A DNA stretch of 64,000 bases from Alcanivorax sp. 24 (GTDB taxonomy: Bacteria > Pseudomonadota > Gammaproteobacteria > Pseudomonadales > Alcanivoracaceae). The notes under the pieces are model-generated. The model did not search any database, was not told the origin of the DNA, and saw nothing but the letters and a program-made list of their open reading frames with translations. The DNA is taken from positions 62,001-126,000 of the forward strand of contig NZ_SNUA01000003.1 in NCBI RefSeq assembly GCF_004360225.1, read 5' to 3'. The first letter of the stretch is position 1, and every line of letters begins with the position of its first letter. Shown piece after piece: positions 24,174 through 33,674 of the stretch. A program made the translations under genes and the position numbers.

Positions 24174-25127
24174 TTATGCGGGAAACAAGGCACCGAGTTC
24201 CTCCTGTAAGCGTACGCCAAACTGACGCAACTGTTCGTCGGATGTCCGGAAACTGGGCATCATCAGCCCCAGGACGGTATCCGGGTAGCCGCTTCCGTCG
24301 TGGATGGGCACGGCCACCGCGCTGGCGCCCTCCACACGTTCGCCATTGGAGATGGCGAAGCCCTGCTGGCGAATACCTTTCAGCTCCTTGCGCAGGGCGC
24401 TGACCTTGGGCTGATGGGCGGTTAATGCCGTCATGGTGGGATTGCGGATCAGGGTTTCCATCTCGGCCTCGGGCAGAAAGGCCAGAATGGCCTTTCCCGC
24501 CGCGCCCAGATAGAGGGGAAAGGCGCTGCCTGTTTCCAGAGCGTAGCGGACCGGGTGCGGGCTGGGTAATACCGAAGTGACGATCTGCTTGTTACCGGCA
24601 CGATGAAACAGGGAAACGGTCTCCCTGGTCTCGGCGTGCAGTCGTTCCATCAGAGGGCGGATGCGTACCAGCACATCATCATTGTTGAGGAAGTGCCGGG
24701 CCAATTGCATGACGGAAGGGGAGAGGCGCCATTGTTCGTTGTCGAGGTTCTGCTCGATCAGCCCCTTGTCGGCCAGCGGTGTCAGAATTTCGAGCGCGAT
24801 GCGTGGATCCAACCCGGCCTGCCGGGAGAGCTGTTCGGTGGATGCGTCCCCCGGAAGATTATCCGCCGCCGCTTGCAGTAAATCCACGGCCCGGGATATC
24901 GAGCCGGCCCCACCGGAACGCCCGGTGTAGCTGTATCGCTTGTCCTGGGGGCGGCGGTAGACGTAGCCGCGTGCCTCCAGGGTTTGCAGAATCCGGTATA
25001 CGATGGTCGTGGCTTCGCCCATGGCGGCGACCACTTCGGTCAGAGAGAGCGGTTCCGATGTCCGTTCCAGCAGCTCCAGGACGTCCAGGGCACGTGTCAG
25101 TGTTTGCAGCTGATAAGAGGCCGCCAT
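24174..25127 (-). CDS. IclR-family regulator with two tandem helix-turn-helix modules
   Basis: A protein of 317 residues, about 50-60 longer than usual for IclR. The extra length is a second winged-helix-like unit: first module about 5-60 (TRALDVLELLERTSEPLSL, YRILQTLEARGYV), second about 76-135 (SISRAVDLLQAAADNL, EILTPLADKGLI). The effector domain follows (SVLPSPHPVRYALETGSAFPLYLGAAGKAILAF). It sits after boxR on the same strand with a 93-bp gap, so it may respond to aromatic acids, a common IclR ligand class. No ligand can be named from sequence. Confidence 0.85.
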   Translation of the reverse strand: MAASYQLQTLTRALDVLELLERTSEPLSLTEVVAAMGEATTIVYRILQTLEARGYVYRRPQDKRYSYTGRSGGAGSISRAVDLLQAAADNLPGDASTEQLSRQAGLDPRIALEILTPLADKGLIEQNLDNEQWRLSPSVMQLARHFLNNDDVLVRIRPLMERLHAETRETVSLFHRAGNKQIVTSVLPSPHPVRYALETGSAFPLYLGAAGKAILAFLPEAEMETLIRNPTMTALTAHQPKVSALRKELKGIRQQGFAISNGERVEGASAVAVPIHDGSGYPDTVLGLMMPSFRTSDEQLRQFGVRLQEELGALFPA

Positions 25128-25220
25128 GGTTTTTATTCGCCCGCTTTGGTGATTGGGAAAAGCCGATAAACACAGGGCGTAATGATAGCATGGATAGCGC
25201 CGTGGGCCGGCGCGGACCGG

Positions 25221-26120
25221 TTACTGATTGACCGCCGTGGGACCGGTCAAATACGGGCGGGTCATGCTCAGCAGCTCGGCGAAGCTGTCCTCGACGCTCC
25301 GGTGCGAGGTATCGAGCACGGCGTCGGCGCGGCGGTAGTCGGCGTCGCGTTCCACCAGGATTCGTTTGAGGTCGTCCATGGCATGGGTATGGCCCTGCAT
25401 TGGCCGCGTGTCCCCCTGGTCGATAACACGTTGCATGTGTTCTTCCGGGGAGGCCTTGATCCAGACGGTATGGAAGCGGCTCAGCAGACGTTGGAACGTC
25501 TCCGCTTCGGACACCAGACTGCCGCCGGCTTCCACCACCGAAAGGGGATCCTGTTCGATCACGTACTCCAGCGCTTCCCGTTCAAAGCGCCGGTAGGCGG
25601 GCTGCCCGCCAAGCGCCATGATCTCGCCGATGTCCATGCCGGCCAGTTGTTCGATCAGGCCATTGAGCCGGATATAAGGCACGTTTAGCCGCTCTCCAAG
25701 CATCTGACCCAACCGGCTTTTGCCGCCACCGCGCAGGCCGATCAGTGCCACGCCGCGGTGTTGCCCCTTGTTCACATCAAAATGCCGGACCAACAGCTGG
25801 TACGCTTCATCCAGTTGAGCTGGGGAGAGTCGATCAAGAAGATCCCGCAAAGGCGGCGAAAGGACCTGCTGCTGTTCCGGTTGCGGGAGGATGTCCTGCA
25901 CTGGCACGCCCATGGCGGCGGCAAGGCGTTGCAGCAGCATGATTGAAATATTGGCCTTGCCCCCTTCGATTTGCGCCAGGTAGCGCTCGGAGATGTCCGA
26001 CTGGGACGACAGTTCCTTGCGCGCCATGCCCCGCCGGGCGCGAATGGCGCGCACCCGGTCTCCAATGGTCACCATATAGTCTGGCCCGTTGCTTTCATTC
26101 TGATCGTTGGCAGGGTGCAT
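25221..26120 (-). CDS. boxR: BoxR/BzdR-type benzoyl-CoA regulator (XRE + shikimate-kinase-like)
   Basis: A protein of 299 residues. An XRE helix-turn-helix spans about 17-75 (IGDRVRAIRARRGMARKELSS), and a shikimate-kinase-like domain about 124-299 contains P-loop GLRGGGKS at 128-135. This fusion is diagnostic for BzdR/BoxR, which repress benzoate genes until benzoyl-CoA binds the kinase-like domain. The ATG at 26120 follows GGAGACG. It lies 60 bp after the last ABC transporter gene of the box operon, so the regulator would be induced with its targets. Likely sites are the AT-rich repeats at 35404-35438 and 37948-38029. Confidence 0.93.
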   Translation of the reverse strand: MHPANDQNESNGPDYMVTIGDRVRAIRARRGMARKELSSQSDISERYLAQIEGGKANISIMLLQRLAAAMGVPVQDILPQPEQQQVLSPPLRDLLDRLSPAQLDEAYQLLVRHFDVNKGQHRGVALIGLRGGGKSRLGQMLGERLNVPYIRLNGLIEQLAGMDIGEIMALGGQPAYRRFEREALEYVIEQDPLSVVEAGGSLVSEAETFQRLLSRFHTVWIKASPEEHMQRVIDQGDTRPMQGHTHAMDDLKRILVERDADYRRADAVLDTSHRSVEDSFAELLSMTRPYLTGPTAVNQ

Positions 26121-26180
26121 GCTCGTCTCCGTTTCCCTGAGCGTACCGGCGATGGCCTCGACCGGGGCTGTTGGGAGGCA

Positions 26181-26933
26181 TTATCCCATGCCGAGGTGGG
26201 TGTCGAGTAGGCTGGTATCCCGGCTGATTTCCGCGCTGTCGCCGTCAAAAACCACGGATCCCTTTACCAGGACCAGATGCCGGTCGGCGATGGTCAGCAG
26301 GTTGTCAATGTTCTTGTCGACGATGATGCTGGCGATGCCGGAGGCTTTGATCTCGCCGAGGATTCTCCATATCTCATCACGAATCAGTGGCGCTAGGCCC
26401 TCGGTGGCTTCGTCGAGAATCATGATCCGGGGGTTGGTCATCAGCGCCCGTCCAATGGAGAGCATCTGCTGTTCGCCGCCGGAGAGCAGGGCGCCGTCAT
26501 GCTGGAGCCGCTGCGCCAGACGTGGAAAAGTATCCAGGACGCGCTCCAGTGTCCAGGGTGAGCGGCCCTCGGCATCGGGACGCGCCGCCATGATCAAATG
26601 CTCATGCACATTGATACCCGGGAAGATGCCGCGCCCTTCCGGCACATAGCCGATGCCCCGGCGTACCACCTGCCAGGGCCGGCACTTGCGGGTCGGTTTT
26701 CCGAGGATCCGGACGCTGCCCTGCCTGGGGGTAACAAAGCCAAGCAGCGCCTTCAGGGTTGTGGTCTTGCCCATGCCGTTGCGTCCCATCAGGCTGAGCG
26801 TTTCAGCGGGCATTAAATGAAGATCGACGCCATGCAGGACATGGCTCTGACCATAGTAGGCATGCAGATCGCGGGCGTCGATCAACGGCTGAGCCGTTTG
26901 TGGAGGCGAAAGTGACGCGTTGAAGGTATTCAT
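26181..26933 (-). CDS. ABC transporter ATP-binding protein (LivF type)
   Basis: A protein of 250 residues with Walker A GRNGMGKTT, signature LSGGEQQMLSIGRAL and Walker B RIMILDEATEGLAP, all typical of LivF. It overlaps the LivG-type gene by 4 bases. Being inside the box operon, the importer probably takes up benzoate or a related aromatic acid rather than branched-chain amino acids; similar transporters accompany other box clusters. Confidence 0.93.
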   Translation of the reverse strand: MNTFNASLSPPQTAQPLIDARDLHAYYGQSHVLHGVDLHLMPAETLSLMGRNGMGKTTTLKALLGFVTPRQGSVRILGKPTRKCRPWQVVRRGIGYVPEGRGIFPGINVHEHLIMAARPDAEGRSPWTLERVLDTFPRLAQRLQHDGALLSGGEQQMLSIGRALMTNPRIMILDEATEGLAPLIRDEIWRILGEIKASGIASIIVDKNIDNLLTIADRHLVLVKGSVVFDGDSAEISRDTSLLDTHLGMG

Positions 26934-27691
26934 GCCTCCTCCTGTTGATGTCTGCCCAGATAGACGTCCCGAACCTTTGAACTGCCACGAATGGTGTCCG
27001 TGGTCCCGGTTTCAAGAACGCGACCATCGACCATGACGGTGATCCGTTCCGCCAGCGCAAAGACGGAGTCCATGTCGTGTTCGATCAGCACCAGGGTGTA
27101 ATCACCACGCAAGGCGCCAAGCAGCTCGGTAACCCGGGCGGTTTCCTCGCGGCCCATGCCGGCCAGGGGTTCGTCGAGCAGCATCAAAGTGGGCGCCGTG
27201 GCCAGCACCATGGCGATTTGCAATTGACGTTGCTCGCCATAGCTCATGGCGTTTGCGGGTGTCGCGGCACGATGGGAGAGCTGGCAGGTTGCCAGGGCCT
27301 GCTCCGCGCGCTCATCGACTTGCCGCGCGGTGGCGCGAGAGCGCCAGCTGGCGATGACGCCGCCGAGATGGATACGGGCGGCGAGCCGGCAGTTTTCGAG
27401 GCAACTCAAGCGGGGAAAAATATTGGTTTTCTGATGACTGCGGCCGATACCCAGGCGGGCGACACGGTGAGCCGGCAGGCCGTGAATCGGGCGTTGCCGA
27501 TAGTGGATTTCCCCTTCACTGGGACGCAGCTCCCCGGAGAGCAAATTGATCAGCGTGCTCTTACCCGCGCCATTGGGGCCGAGGATGGCATGGACCTGGC
27601 CGGGCCGGACGTCAAAGTCGACCCGGTCCACCGCCGTCAGACCGCCGAACCGGCAGGTCAGTCCCCGGGTGGATAACAATGCGCTATTCAT
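26930..27691 (-). CDS. ABC transporter ATP-binding protein (LivG type)
   Basis: A protein of 253 residues with Walker A GPNGAGKSTL, the MSYGEQRQLQIAMVLA signature segment (Tyr-Gly-Glu in place of Ser-Gly-Gly, common in this family) and Walker B LMLLDEPLAGMG. The start overlaps the end of the permease gene by 8 bases and the end overlaps the LivF-type gene. Second ATPase of the heterodimeric importer. Confidence 0.93.
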   Translation of the reverse strand: MNSALLSTRGLTCRFGGLTAVDRVDFDVRPGQVHAILGPNGAGKSTLINLLSGELRPSEGEIHYRQRPIHGLPAHRVARLGIGRSHQKTNIFPRLSCLENCRLAARIHLGGVIASWRSRATARQVDERAEQALATCQLSHRAATPANAMSYGEQRQLQIAMVLATAPTLMLLDEPLAGMGREETARVTELLGALRGDYTLVLIEHDMDSVFALAERITVMVDGRVLETGTTDTIRGSSKVRDVYLGRHQQEEA

Positions 27692-28772
27692 AATGGCGGC
27701 CCTCGTCGTGTTCGTGAGGCAGGGCAGGGCCCAGACGTGCTTTGAATAAAGCGGCGGGACCGGATCTGAACAGCCCCTTCATGCCGGCACCGGGCAGTCG
27801 AAAGCGAGGCGGATCGAGAATGAGACCGGCCAGGCCTTTCGGTAGCACCAACACGATAAGGATGATCGTCAACCCCATCAGTAACTGCCAATAGACGGTT
27901 AAATGCTCGAAGGCGTAATGCAACAGCTCGTAGGCGAAAGCCCCGAGTAGCGGACCGAACAGCGTGCCCATGCCACCCAGGATGACCATCATCAGCACCT
28001 CGCCGGAAAGATGCCAACCCAGCTGCGCCGGGTTGGCGAAGCCATACTGCATCGCCGCCAGCATGCCGGCGACGCCGGCCAGTACCCCGGAGATGACGAA
28101 CGCGGCCAGCTTGTAGCCGTAGGTGGCATAGCCAAGGGCCTGCATTCGATGTTCGTTGTCATGGATACCGTCGAGCACCTGGCCAAAGTAGGAGCGTATC
28201 AGCCAGTGCAGAAACAAATAGGCAAGCAGGGTCACGCCCATGACAAAATAAAAAAAATGCAGTGGATTTTCGAGATCGATGAGCGTCAGGTCACCGATGG
28301 CCAGAGTGGGCTTGAACATTATGAAGAGGCCGTCGCTGCCGCCGGTGAAGCTGGCGTCACTGACCAGGTAGTAGAGCATCTGGCCGAAAGCCAGAGTGGT
28401 CATGATGAAGAAAATGCCCCGGGTACGTAGCACCAGTGCGCCAATCACCAGAGCGGACAAGGCACTCACCAGCATCACCAGTGGCATCATCCACCACAGC
28501 GAAGCGGCGCTGTAGGATGGGCTGGCCATTGCCAGGGTGTAACCGGCCAGACCAAAGAACAACGCATGTCCCAGACTGACAAGACCAATCACGCCAACCA
28601 GCAAATCCAGGCTCATGGCGAACAGCCCGAGAATCAACATCAGAGTGAGTTTCTCCAGGAAGAATTCGCTGCCATCACCGATCAGTGCCGCCCCCCAAAG
28701 AGGGTATAGCACCAGAATAGCGGTCAGCGTGAGCATCATGATCGGTACGCGCTTGGGGTAGCGATGAAGCAT
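27684..28772 (-). CDS. ABC transporter permease (LivM type)
   Basis: A protein of 362 residues with about ten membrane segments and the family stretch LLVGVIGLVSLGHALFFGLAGYTLAM. The EAA-like coupling region falls near QALGYATYGYKLAAFVISGVLAGVAG. GAGGAG lies 7 bases before the ATG. It is slightly longer than usual at the C-terminus (LPGAGMKGLFRSG onward), a tail that overlaps the LivG start. Confidence 0.92.
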   Translation of the reverse strand: MLHRYPKRVPIMMLTLTAILVLYPLWGAALIGDGSEFFLEKLTLMLILGLFAMSLDLLVGVIGLVSLGHALFFGLAGYTLAMASPSYSAASLWWMMPLVMLVSALSALVIGALVLRTRGIFFIMTTLAFGQMLYYLVSDASFTGGSDGLFIMFKPTLAIGDLTLIDLENPLHFFYFVMGVTLLAYLFLHWLIRSYFGQVLDGIHDNEHRMQALGYATYGYKLAAFVISGVLAGVAGMLAAMQYGFANPAQLGWHLSGEVLMMVILGGMGTLFGPLLGAFAYELLHYAFEHLTVYWQLLMGLTIILIVLVLPKGLAGLILDPPRFRLPGAGMKGLFRSGPAALFKARLGPALPHEHDEGRHYE

Positions 28773-28782
28773 GGATTTCTCC

Positions 28783-29643
28783 TCAGGCGAACAGCCCGCG
28801 CGGCTTGATAATGAGCACGGCTGCCATGATCAGATAGATGATGACGCTGGCGAGAGCGGGAAGTAGCACCGGGCCGAAGGTCGCGGCCTGTCCGATCAGC
28901 AGGGAGCCCAGGAAGGCGCCCTTGATGGAACCGATGCCGCCGATCACGACAATGACGAAGCAGGTGATCAGCACGTTGTCCCCCATGCCAGGATACAAGG
29001 ATGTCATGGGTGCGGAGAGCATGCCGGCGAACGCGGCCAGTCCCACTCCGATACTGAATATCAGCGTGAACAGGGTACGCACATCGATGCCGAGCCCCTC
29101 CACCATATCCCGGTTGGCGGCACCGGCACGGATGACGATACCCAGACGGGTATGGCGGATAACCCAATAAATACCGCCGGCCATCAGCAAACACACGCTG
29201 CCGACGAACAACCGGTAAACCGGGTACTGCAGATTATCGGTGAGAGTTATGTTGCCGCTGAGAGAGGGAGGAACCGCCACGCTTTGCACGTCGTTGCCCC
29301 AGATGATGCGCTGGGCCTCGTTGAGCACCAGGATCAGCCCGAAAGTCAGCAGCACCTGGTAAAGATGATCGCGTCGATACAGCGTGCCGAGAAACAGCCG
29401 CTCGATCACCAGTCCCAACACCACGGCGATCGGCACGGCCAGCAGCAGGGCGAGCCAGAAGCTGCCGGTGCGCAGCGTCAGGTCATAGGCCAGATAGGCA
29501 CCAATCATGTACATGGCCCCGTGGGCAAGATTGATGATACCCATGATGCCAAAAATCAGTGTGAGTCCGCTGGCGATCAGGAACAGCAGCAGGCCGTATT
29601 GCAGGCCGTTGAGCAGCTGTATGGCGATGAATACGGGATCCAT
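28783..29643 (-). CDS. ABC transporter permease (LivH type)
   Basis: A protein of 286 residues with about eight membrane segments and the LivH pattern GLTLIFGIMGIINLAHGAMYMIGAY near the N-terminus. The ATG at 29643 is chosen over the ATG two codons upstream because GAGGAG is then 8 bases away instead of 2. It lies 10 bp before the LivM-type gene and pairs with it in the inner membrane. Confidence 0.92.
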   Translation of the reverse strand: MDPVFIAIQLLNGLQYGLLLFLIASGLTLIFGIMGIINLAHGAMYMIGAYLAYDLTLRTGSFWLALLLAVPIAVVLGLVIERLFLGTLYRRDHLYQVLLTFGLILVLNEAQRIIWGNDVQSVAVPPSLSGNITLTDNLQYPVYRLFVGSVCLLMAGGIYWVIRHTRLGIVIRAGAANRDMVEGLGIDVRTLFTLIFSIGVGLAAFAGMLSAPMTSLYPGMGDNVLITCFVIVVIGGIGSIKGAFLGSLLIGQAATFGPVLLPALASVIIYLIMAAVLIIKPRGLFA

Positions 29644-29709
29644 GAACATTCTCCTCGGGTCGGTTGCCCGGCAGGGGCGCGCCGCGCCTTCGCGGGGCGC
29701 CTGATCGGT

Positions 29710-30912
29710 CTACAGGCGGCAGCCACGGGCTGGATCTTCCAAAGCCCGGCTGGCCACATCGATGACCTGATTGCGTCCCTCCTTGACCTGGCGGAGATAG
29801 ATGTTCTGAATCGGGTGGTGAGCCTTGGAGAAGGCCACCGGCCCGCGCGGGCTGTTCAGTTTGACACCGGCCAGCGCCGAGATCAGCGCGTCCCGGTCGG
29901 CGCTGTTACCTTGAGTCTGGTCCAGCGCTTGAGCCAGCATCATGCCGGCGTCGTAGCCTTGTACGGCGTAGGTGTCGAGCTTGCGTTCATAGGTTTCGCC
30001 ATACGCTTCGCGGAAGGCACGATCCACTTCCGAATCGAGACCATCGGCATAGTGCAGAGTGGTAAGGATACCCTCGGCGGCTTCACCCTGGGCGTCCAGA
30101 TTGCCGTCGGTGAGAAACCCTGAACCCAGCAACGGCACGCTGTCCTTCAAACCCAGTTTGGCGTAGTCGCGAACAAAACGGACCGCGCCGGCACCGGCGA
30201 AGAAAGTGTAGACCGCGTCCGGTTTGATGCTGGCTATGTCGGTCAGATAGGGCTGAAACTGTGTTTCCGGAAACGGCACCAGAATCTGTTTGACGATCTC
30301 GCCACCGGCTTTGGTGAAGGATTCCTCGAAGCCGGCGATGTCTTCCTTGCCACCGGCGTAATTCCAGGTGATGGTCACGACTTTGCGGTAGCCACGATCA
30401 TAGGCCACCTTGCCCATGGGGTAGCTGTCCTGCCACATGGAGAAAGAGGTGCGGAACACGTTGGGCATGCACAGTTGCCCGGTGGCCGCGCCCAGGCCGG
30501 CGTTGGGGATGATCATGATGGCGCCGGTCTGCTTCGCCACTTTCAACATACCCATGGCCACGCCAGAATGCACCGGACCGATGACCACGTCGACCTTGTC
30601 GCCCTTGACCAGGCGGCTCATGTTTTGCGGTGCCTTGGAGGCATCGGCTTCGCTGTCGAGGACAACGTATTCCACCGGGCGCCCTCCCAGTTGATCACCA
30701 TTTTGTTTGATCGCCAGCTTCAGACCGTTGGTGATCGATTCGCCCAGGGGTGCGTAGGTGCCAGAGTAGGGCAGCATCAGTCCGAGTCTCACCGGTGTCG
30801 CCTGATCTTCCCGGTTTTGCTGCGCCATCAGGGGCTGGAACGCCGCCAGGAAGAGCAGCCCCATGGCGGTCATCAGGTGGCGGGTGTGCTTGCGTATGCG
30901 TGCGAGTTTCAT
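29710..30912 (-). CDS. ABC transporter periplasmic substrate-binding protein
   Basis: A protein of 400 residues with a Sec signal peptide (basic MKLARIRKHTRH, hydrophobic core, cleavage near LMAQQ at about 30) and a type I periplasmic binding fold (VRLGLMLPYSGTYAPLGES, VIGPVHSGVAM). It belongs to the LivK/branched-chain-type group that also binds aromatic acids. It leads the transporter genes and lies 77 bp after boxA, so the likely ligand is benzoate or a ring-substituted benzoate (inference). Confidence 0.9.
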   Translation of the reverse strand: MKLARIRKHTRHLMTAMGLLFLAAFQPLMAQQNREDQATPVRLGLMLPYSGTYAPLGESITNGLKLAIKQNGDQLGGRPVEYVVLDSEADASKAPQNMSRLVKGDKVDVVIGPVHSGVAMGMLKVAKQTGAIMIIPNAGLGAATGQLCMPNVFRTSFSMWQDSYPMGKVAYDRGYRKVVTITWNYAGGKEDIAGFEESFTKAGGEIVKQILVPFPETQFQPYLTDIASIKPDAVYTFFAGAGAVRFVRDYAKLGLKDSVPLLGSGFLTDGNLDAQGEAAEGILTTLHYADGLDSEVDRAFREAYGETYERKLDTYAVQGYDAGMMLAQALDQTQGNSADRDALISALAGVKLNSPRGPVAFSKAHHPIQNIYLRQVKEGRNQVIDVASRALEDPARGCRL

Positions 30913-30989
30913 TTTTTCTCTCCTGGCAGGCCTGTCCCGCCGTTTTTTTTGTAATGACAGAGTTTGCCCGGACCCGGCAGGGGCCCGTC

Positions 30990-32165
30990 CTAATAGGTCT
31001 CCACGTGATAGCGCCCGAGACGGACCATGTCGTCGCGTAACTCGGGCCAGTCGAGGCCGTGTTTTTCCGCGATCACATGGAGCGATTCCTCAACACCTTC
31101 CTCCATGCCTTTCAAGCCGCAGATGTAGATATGGGTATGGCTGTCGCCGAGCAGTTCCCCGAGCAGGCCGCTGCGCGCGCTCATCCGGTGCTGGACATAT
31201 TCCTTGGCCGCATCGGGTAGCCGGGAAAACACCAGCTCCTTGTGAATAAGGCTGTCCGGTAACTTGCCGAGAGGGCCGAAATAAGGCAGCTCATTGGGAG
31301 TACGGGCGCCGAAGAACAGCACCAGCCGTCCGTTGGCATCCGGTTGCCTGCGGCGCCGGCGCTCGGTCATGGCGCGGAAGGGCGCTGATCCGGTGCCGGT
31401 ACAGATCATGATGATGTTGGCGTCCGGGTGTTCGGGCATCAAAAAGCTGTCACCGAACGGGCCCACCACGTCCACCTCATCCCCTTTGTTCAAATCACAG
31501 ATAAAGTTGGAGGCCACGCCGCCCTCCACTCGCTTGACCGTCAGCGATAGATTGTTGTGGTTGGGACGTTCGCCGTCGCGGGGACTGGCGACGGAATACA
31601 GTCGCATTTTGTGCGGCTTACCGGTCCCGGTATGGCCTGGTGGCAAAATGCCCACGCTTTGTCCTTCCAGTACCGGAAAGGCAGTGGCGCCAAAATCCAG
31701 CACGATATGACGAATGTCGGATTCAGTGCCTTCGGCGGTGATGCGGTAGTTGCCCACCACCCTGGCACGGGCGGGGGTGGAACGGGTGAACATGTTGAGC
31801 ATCGGCTTGCCGGCGGAATCCGGAGCCCGCGCACGCACGCCGGCGTGGGCCAGGGTCAACAGTTCGCGGACTTCGTCGTCCTCGTCGGGCGCCTCGCTGT
31901 CGCTCAACGCGTCGGCGTTTTCTTCCGGAAGCTCGTCCCAGCCGAACTGCTGCTCGGTGGTAAAAGGTTCATTGACCAGCCTCCAGTTGTCGATGGCGCC
32001 GGTGGGGCAGGGGGCAATACAGTCCATGCAGTAGTTGCACTTTTCCGCATCCACCACATAGTTGTCTTCGTTGTGAGTGACCGCATCGATCGGGCAGGTT
32101 TCCTCGCAGGTGTTGCAGCGGATGCAAATTTCCGGATCGATGAGGTGTTGTCGCAACAAGCTCAT
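30990..32165 (-). CDS. boxA: BoxA, NADPH-dependent reductase of benzoyl-CoA epoxidase
   Basis: A protein of 391 residues from the ATG at 32165, with GAGAGGA upstream. Two ferredoxin-type [4Fe-4S] sites are seen: Cys14, 17, 20, 24 and Cys43, 46, 49, 53. An acidic linker leads to a ferredoxin-NADP reductase module with the FAD motif MRLYSVAS, the nucleotide motif [13 protein letters not shown] and the aromatic C-terminus VETY. It passes electrons from NADPH to BoxB. It lies 54 bp after boxB. Confidence 0.95.
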   Translation of the reverse strand: MSLLRQHLIDPEICIRCNTCEETCPIDAVTHNEDNYVVDAEKCNYCMDCIAPCPTGAIDNWRLVNEPFTTEQQFGWDELPEENADALSDSEAPDEDDEVRELLTLAHAGVRARAPDSAGKPMLNMFTRSTPARARVVGNYRITAEGTESDIRHIVLDFGATAFPVLEGQSVGILPPGHTGTGKPHKMRLYSVASPRDGERPNHNNLSLTVKRVEGGVASNFICDLNKGDEVDVVGPFGDSFLMPEHPDANIIMICTGTGSAPFRAMTERRRRRQPDANGRLVLFFGARTPNELPYFGPLGKLPDSLIHKELVFSRLPDAAKEYVQHRMSARSGLLGELLGDSHTHIYICGLKGMEEGVEESLHVIAEKHGLDWPELRDDMVRLGRYHVETY

Positions 32166-32219
32166 GATGAGTCCTCTCGCTCTTGCCGCGGGCACCGCCG
32201 CGCCCGCGGAGCGGCAAAA

Positions 32220-33671
32220 TCAGCCGGCCAGGCGCACGTATTCGAAATCCCCGGGTTTGTTATCAATACCGACCTTCGGCGGTGCGATCCAGCCGGCGTA
32301 CTGGCCGGGCTCGGTAACCGGCACCATCAGGGAATCCAGGTAGGTCAGATCCGACGCGGTGGGCAACCAGGCATCGCGATTGGCTTCGAAAGTGGCCTGG
32401 TCGATCACATCGCCACCGGGAGAAACGAACAGACCGCTGAACTCGCCGATCTGACGGTTGAACGCGATGTGCGGCAATGTCAGTTCATAATCAAAGCCGG
32501 CTTTCTTGATCAGCTTGTTCCAACGCTTGACGCCGCCCTCGGCGTCCTTGACGTAGTCATCGCGCAGCCGCGCATTGATAGCGTTGAGCGCCGTTTCTTC
32601 CACCATCTTCAGTTCACCGTCGACCACCTTGAGCACCGCGTAGGTGTCGTTGTGCAGTTGGTGATCATCGTCGATGCGAGTTTCCTGATAGCGGCCCTTG
32701 ATGCCGGCTTCATAGGCGGAGGCGGCGTTGGTGGAAACCTCATTGCCGAACAAATCCAGCGTCACGGCGAGGTGAAAATTCATCTTTCGCTGAATCATCG
32801 GCAGGTCCATTACGCCGAGCTTGCGCACCGCTTCCTCATCGGCGGGGTTGGTGATGCCGGCCTTGTTCATGGCTTCGCAGGTGCGCTGGATGACGCGGGA
32901 AATACCGGATTCCCCCACGAACATATGATGGGCTTCCTCGGTGAGCATGAACCGGCAGGTGCGTGAGAGTGGATCGAAGCCGGATTGCGCCAGGGATTCC
33001 AGCTGCATCTTGCCGTCGCGGTCGGTGAAGAACGTGAACATGAAGAACGACAACCAATCCGGTGTTTCTTCGTTGAAGGCGCCGAGCATACGCGGCTTGT
33101 CCTTATCGCCGGAAGTGCGTTTGAGCAGGTTCTCCGCTTCCTCGCGTCCGTCCTTGCCGAAGTATTTGTGCAACAGATAAACCATGGCCCACAAATGGCG
33201 GCCTTCTTCCACATTCACCTGGAAGAGATTGCGGAGGTCGTACAAGGATGGGGCGGTCTTGCCAAGGTGGCGTTGCTGCTCCACCGAAGCCGGCTCGGTG
33301 TCGCCTTGGATGACAACAAGGCGGCGCAGCATGGCGCGGTACTCGCCCGGCACTTCCTGCCACACCGGTTCGCCCTTGTGTTTGCCGAAAGGAATAGTGC
33401 GGCCTTCCTCGGCTGGCGCGAGCAGAATGCCCCAGCGGTACTCCGGCATGTTCACGTAGCCGAATTCCGCCCAGCCTTTGGGGTCCACGCCGACGGCGGT
33501 GCGCAGATACACTGGCGTGTCCTGGAAACCATCAGGCCCCATGTCTTTCCACCAGTCGATAAAACCGGGGTGCCAGGCCTCCAGCGCTTTGCGCAGGCGG
33601 CGGTCCTCGGAAAGATTGACATTGTTGGGAATCAGATCGTCGTAGTTCACTTCCTGTTTCAAGGCGCTCAT
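32220..33671 (-). CDS. boxB: BoxB, benzoyl-CoA 2,3-epoxidase (diiron oxygenase subunit)
   Basis: A protein of 483 residues, the usual length. Two diiron-ligand motifs are visible: NVEEGRHLWAM (Glu155/156, His159) and LTEEAHHMF (Glu245/246, His248/249). It epoxidises benzoyl-CoA at the 2,3 position using O2 and electrons from BoxA. Start ATG at 33671 is 3 bp after the boxC stop, so the two are coupled. Confidence 0.96.
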   Translation of the reverse strand: MSALKQEVNYDDLIPNNVNLSEDRRLRKALEAWHPGFIDWWKDMGPDGFQDTPVYLRTAVGVDPKGWAEFGYVNMPEYRWGILLAPAEEGRTIPFGKHKGEPVWQEVPGEYRAMLRRLVVIQGDTEPASVEQQRHLGKTAPSLYDLRNLFQVNVEEGRHLWAMVYLLHKYFGKDGREEAENLLKRTSGDKDKPRMLGAFNEETPDWLSFFMFTFFTDRDGKMQLESLAQSGFDPLSRTCRFMLTEEAHHMFVGESGISRVIQRTCEAMNKAGITNPADEEAVRKLGVMDLPMIQRKMNFHLAVTLDLFGNEVSTNAASAYEAGIKGRYQETRIDDDHQLHNDTYAVLKVVDGELKMVEETALNAINARLRDDYVKDAEGGVKRWNKLIKKAGFDYELTLPHIAFNRQIGEFSGLFVSPGGDVIDQATFEANRDAWLPTASDLTYLDSLMVPVTEPGQYAGWIAPPKVGIDNKPGDFEYVRLAG

Positions 33672-33674
33672 GGG

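Noticed and set aside
24980-25000. Further GTATAC-like hexamer in the IclR gene (and one near 47681 in the hydratase gene)
   Set aside because: Single hexamers inside coding sequence without the palindromic partner; not operator candidates.
26181-30912. Branched-chain amino-acid importer as the function of the ABC genes
   Set aside because: The five genes are embedded between boxA and boxR on one strand; aromatic-acid uptake fits the context better, though the ligand is unproven.
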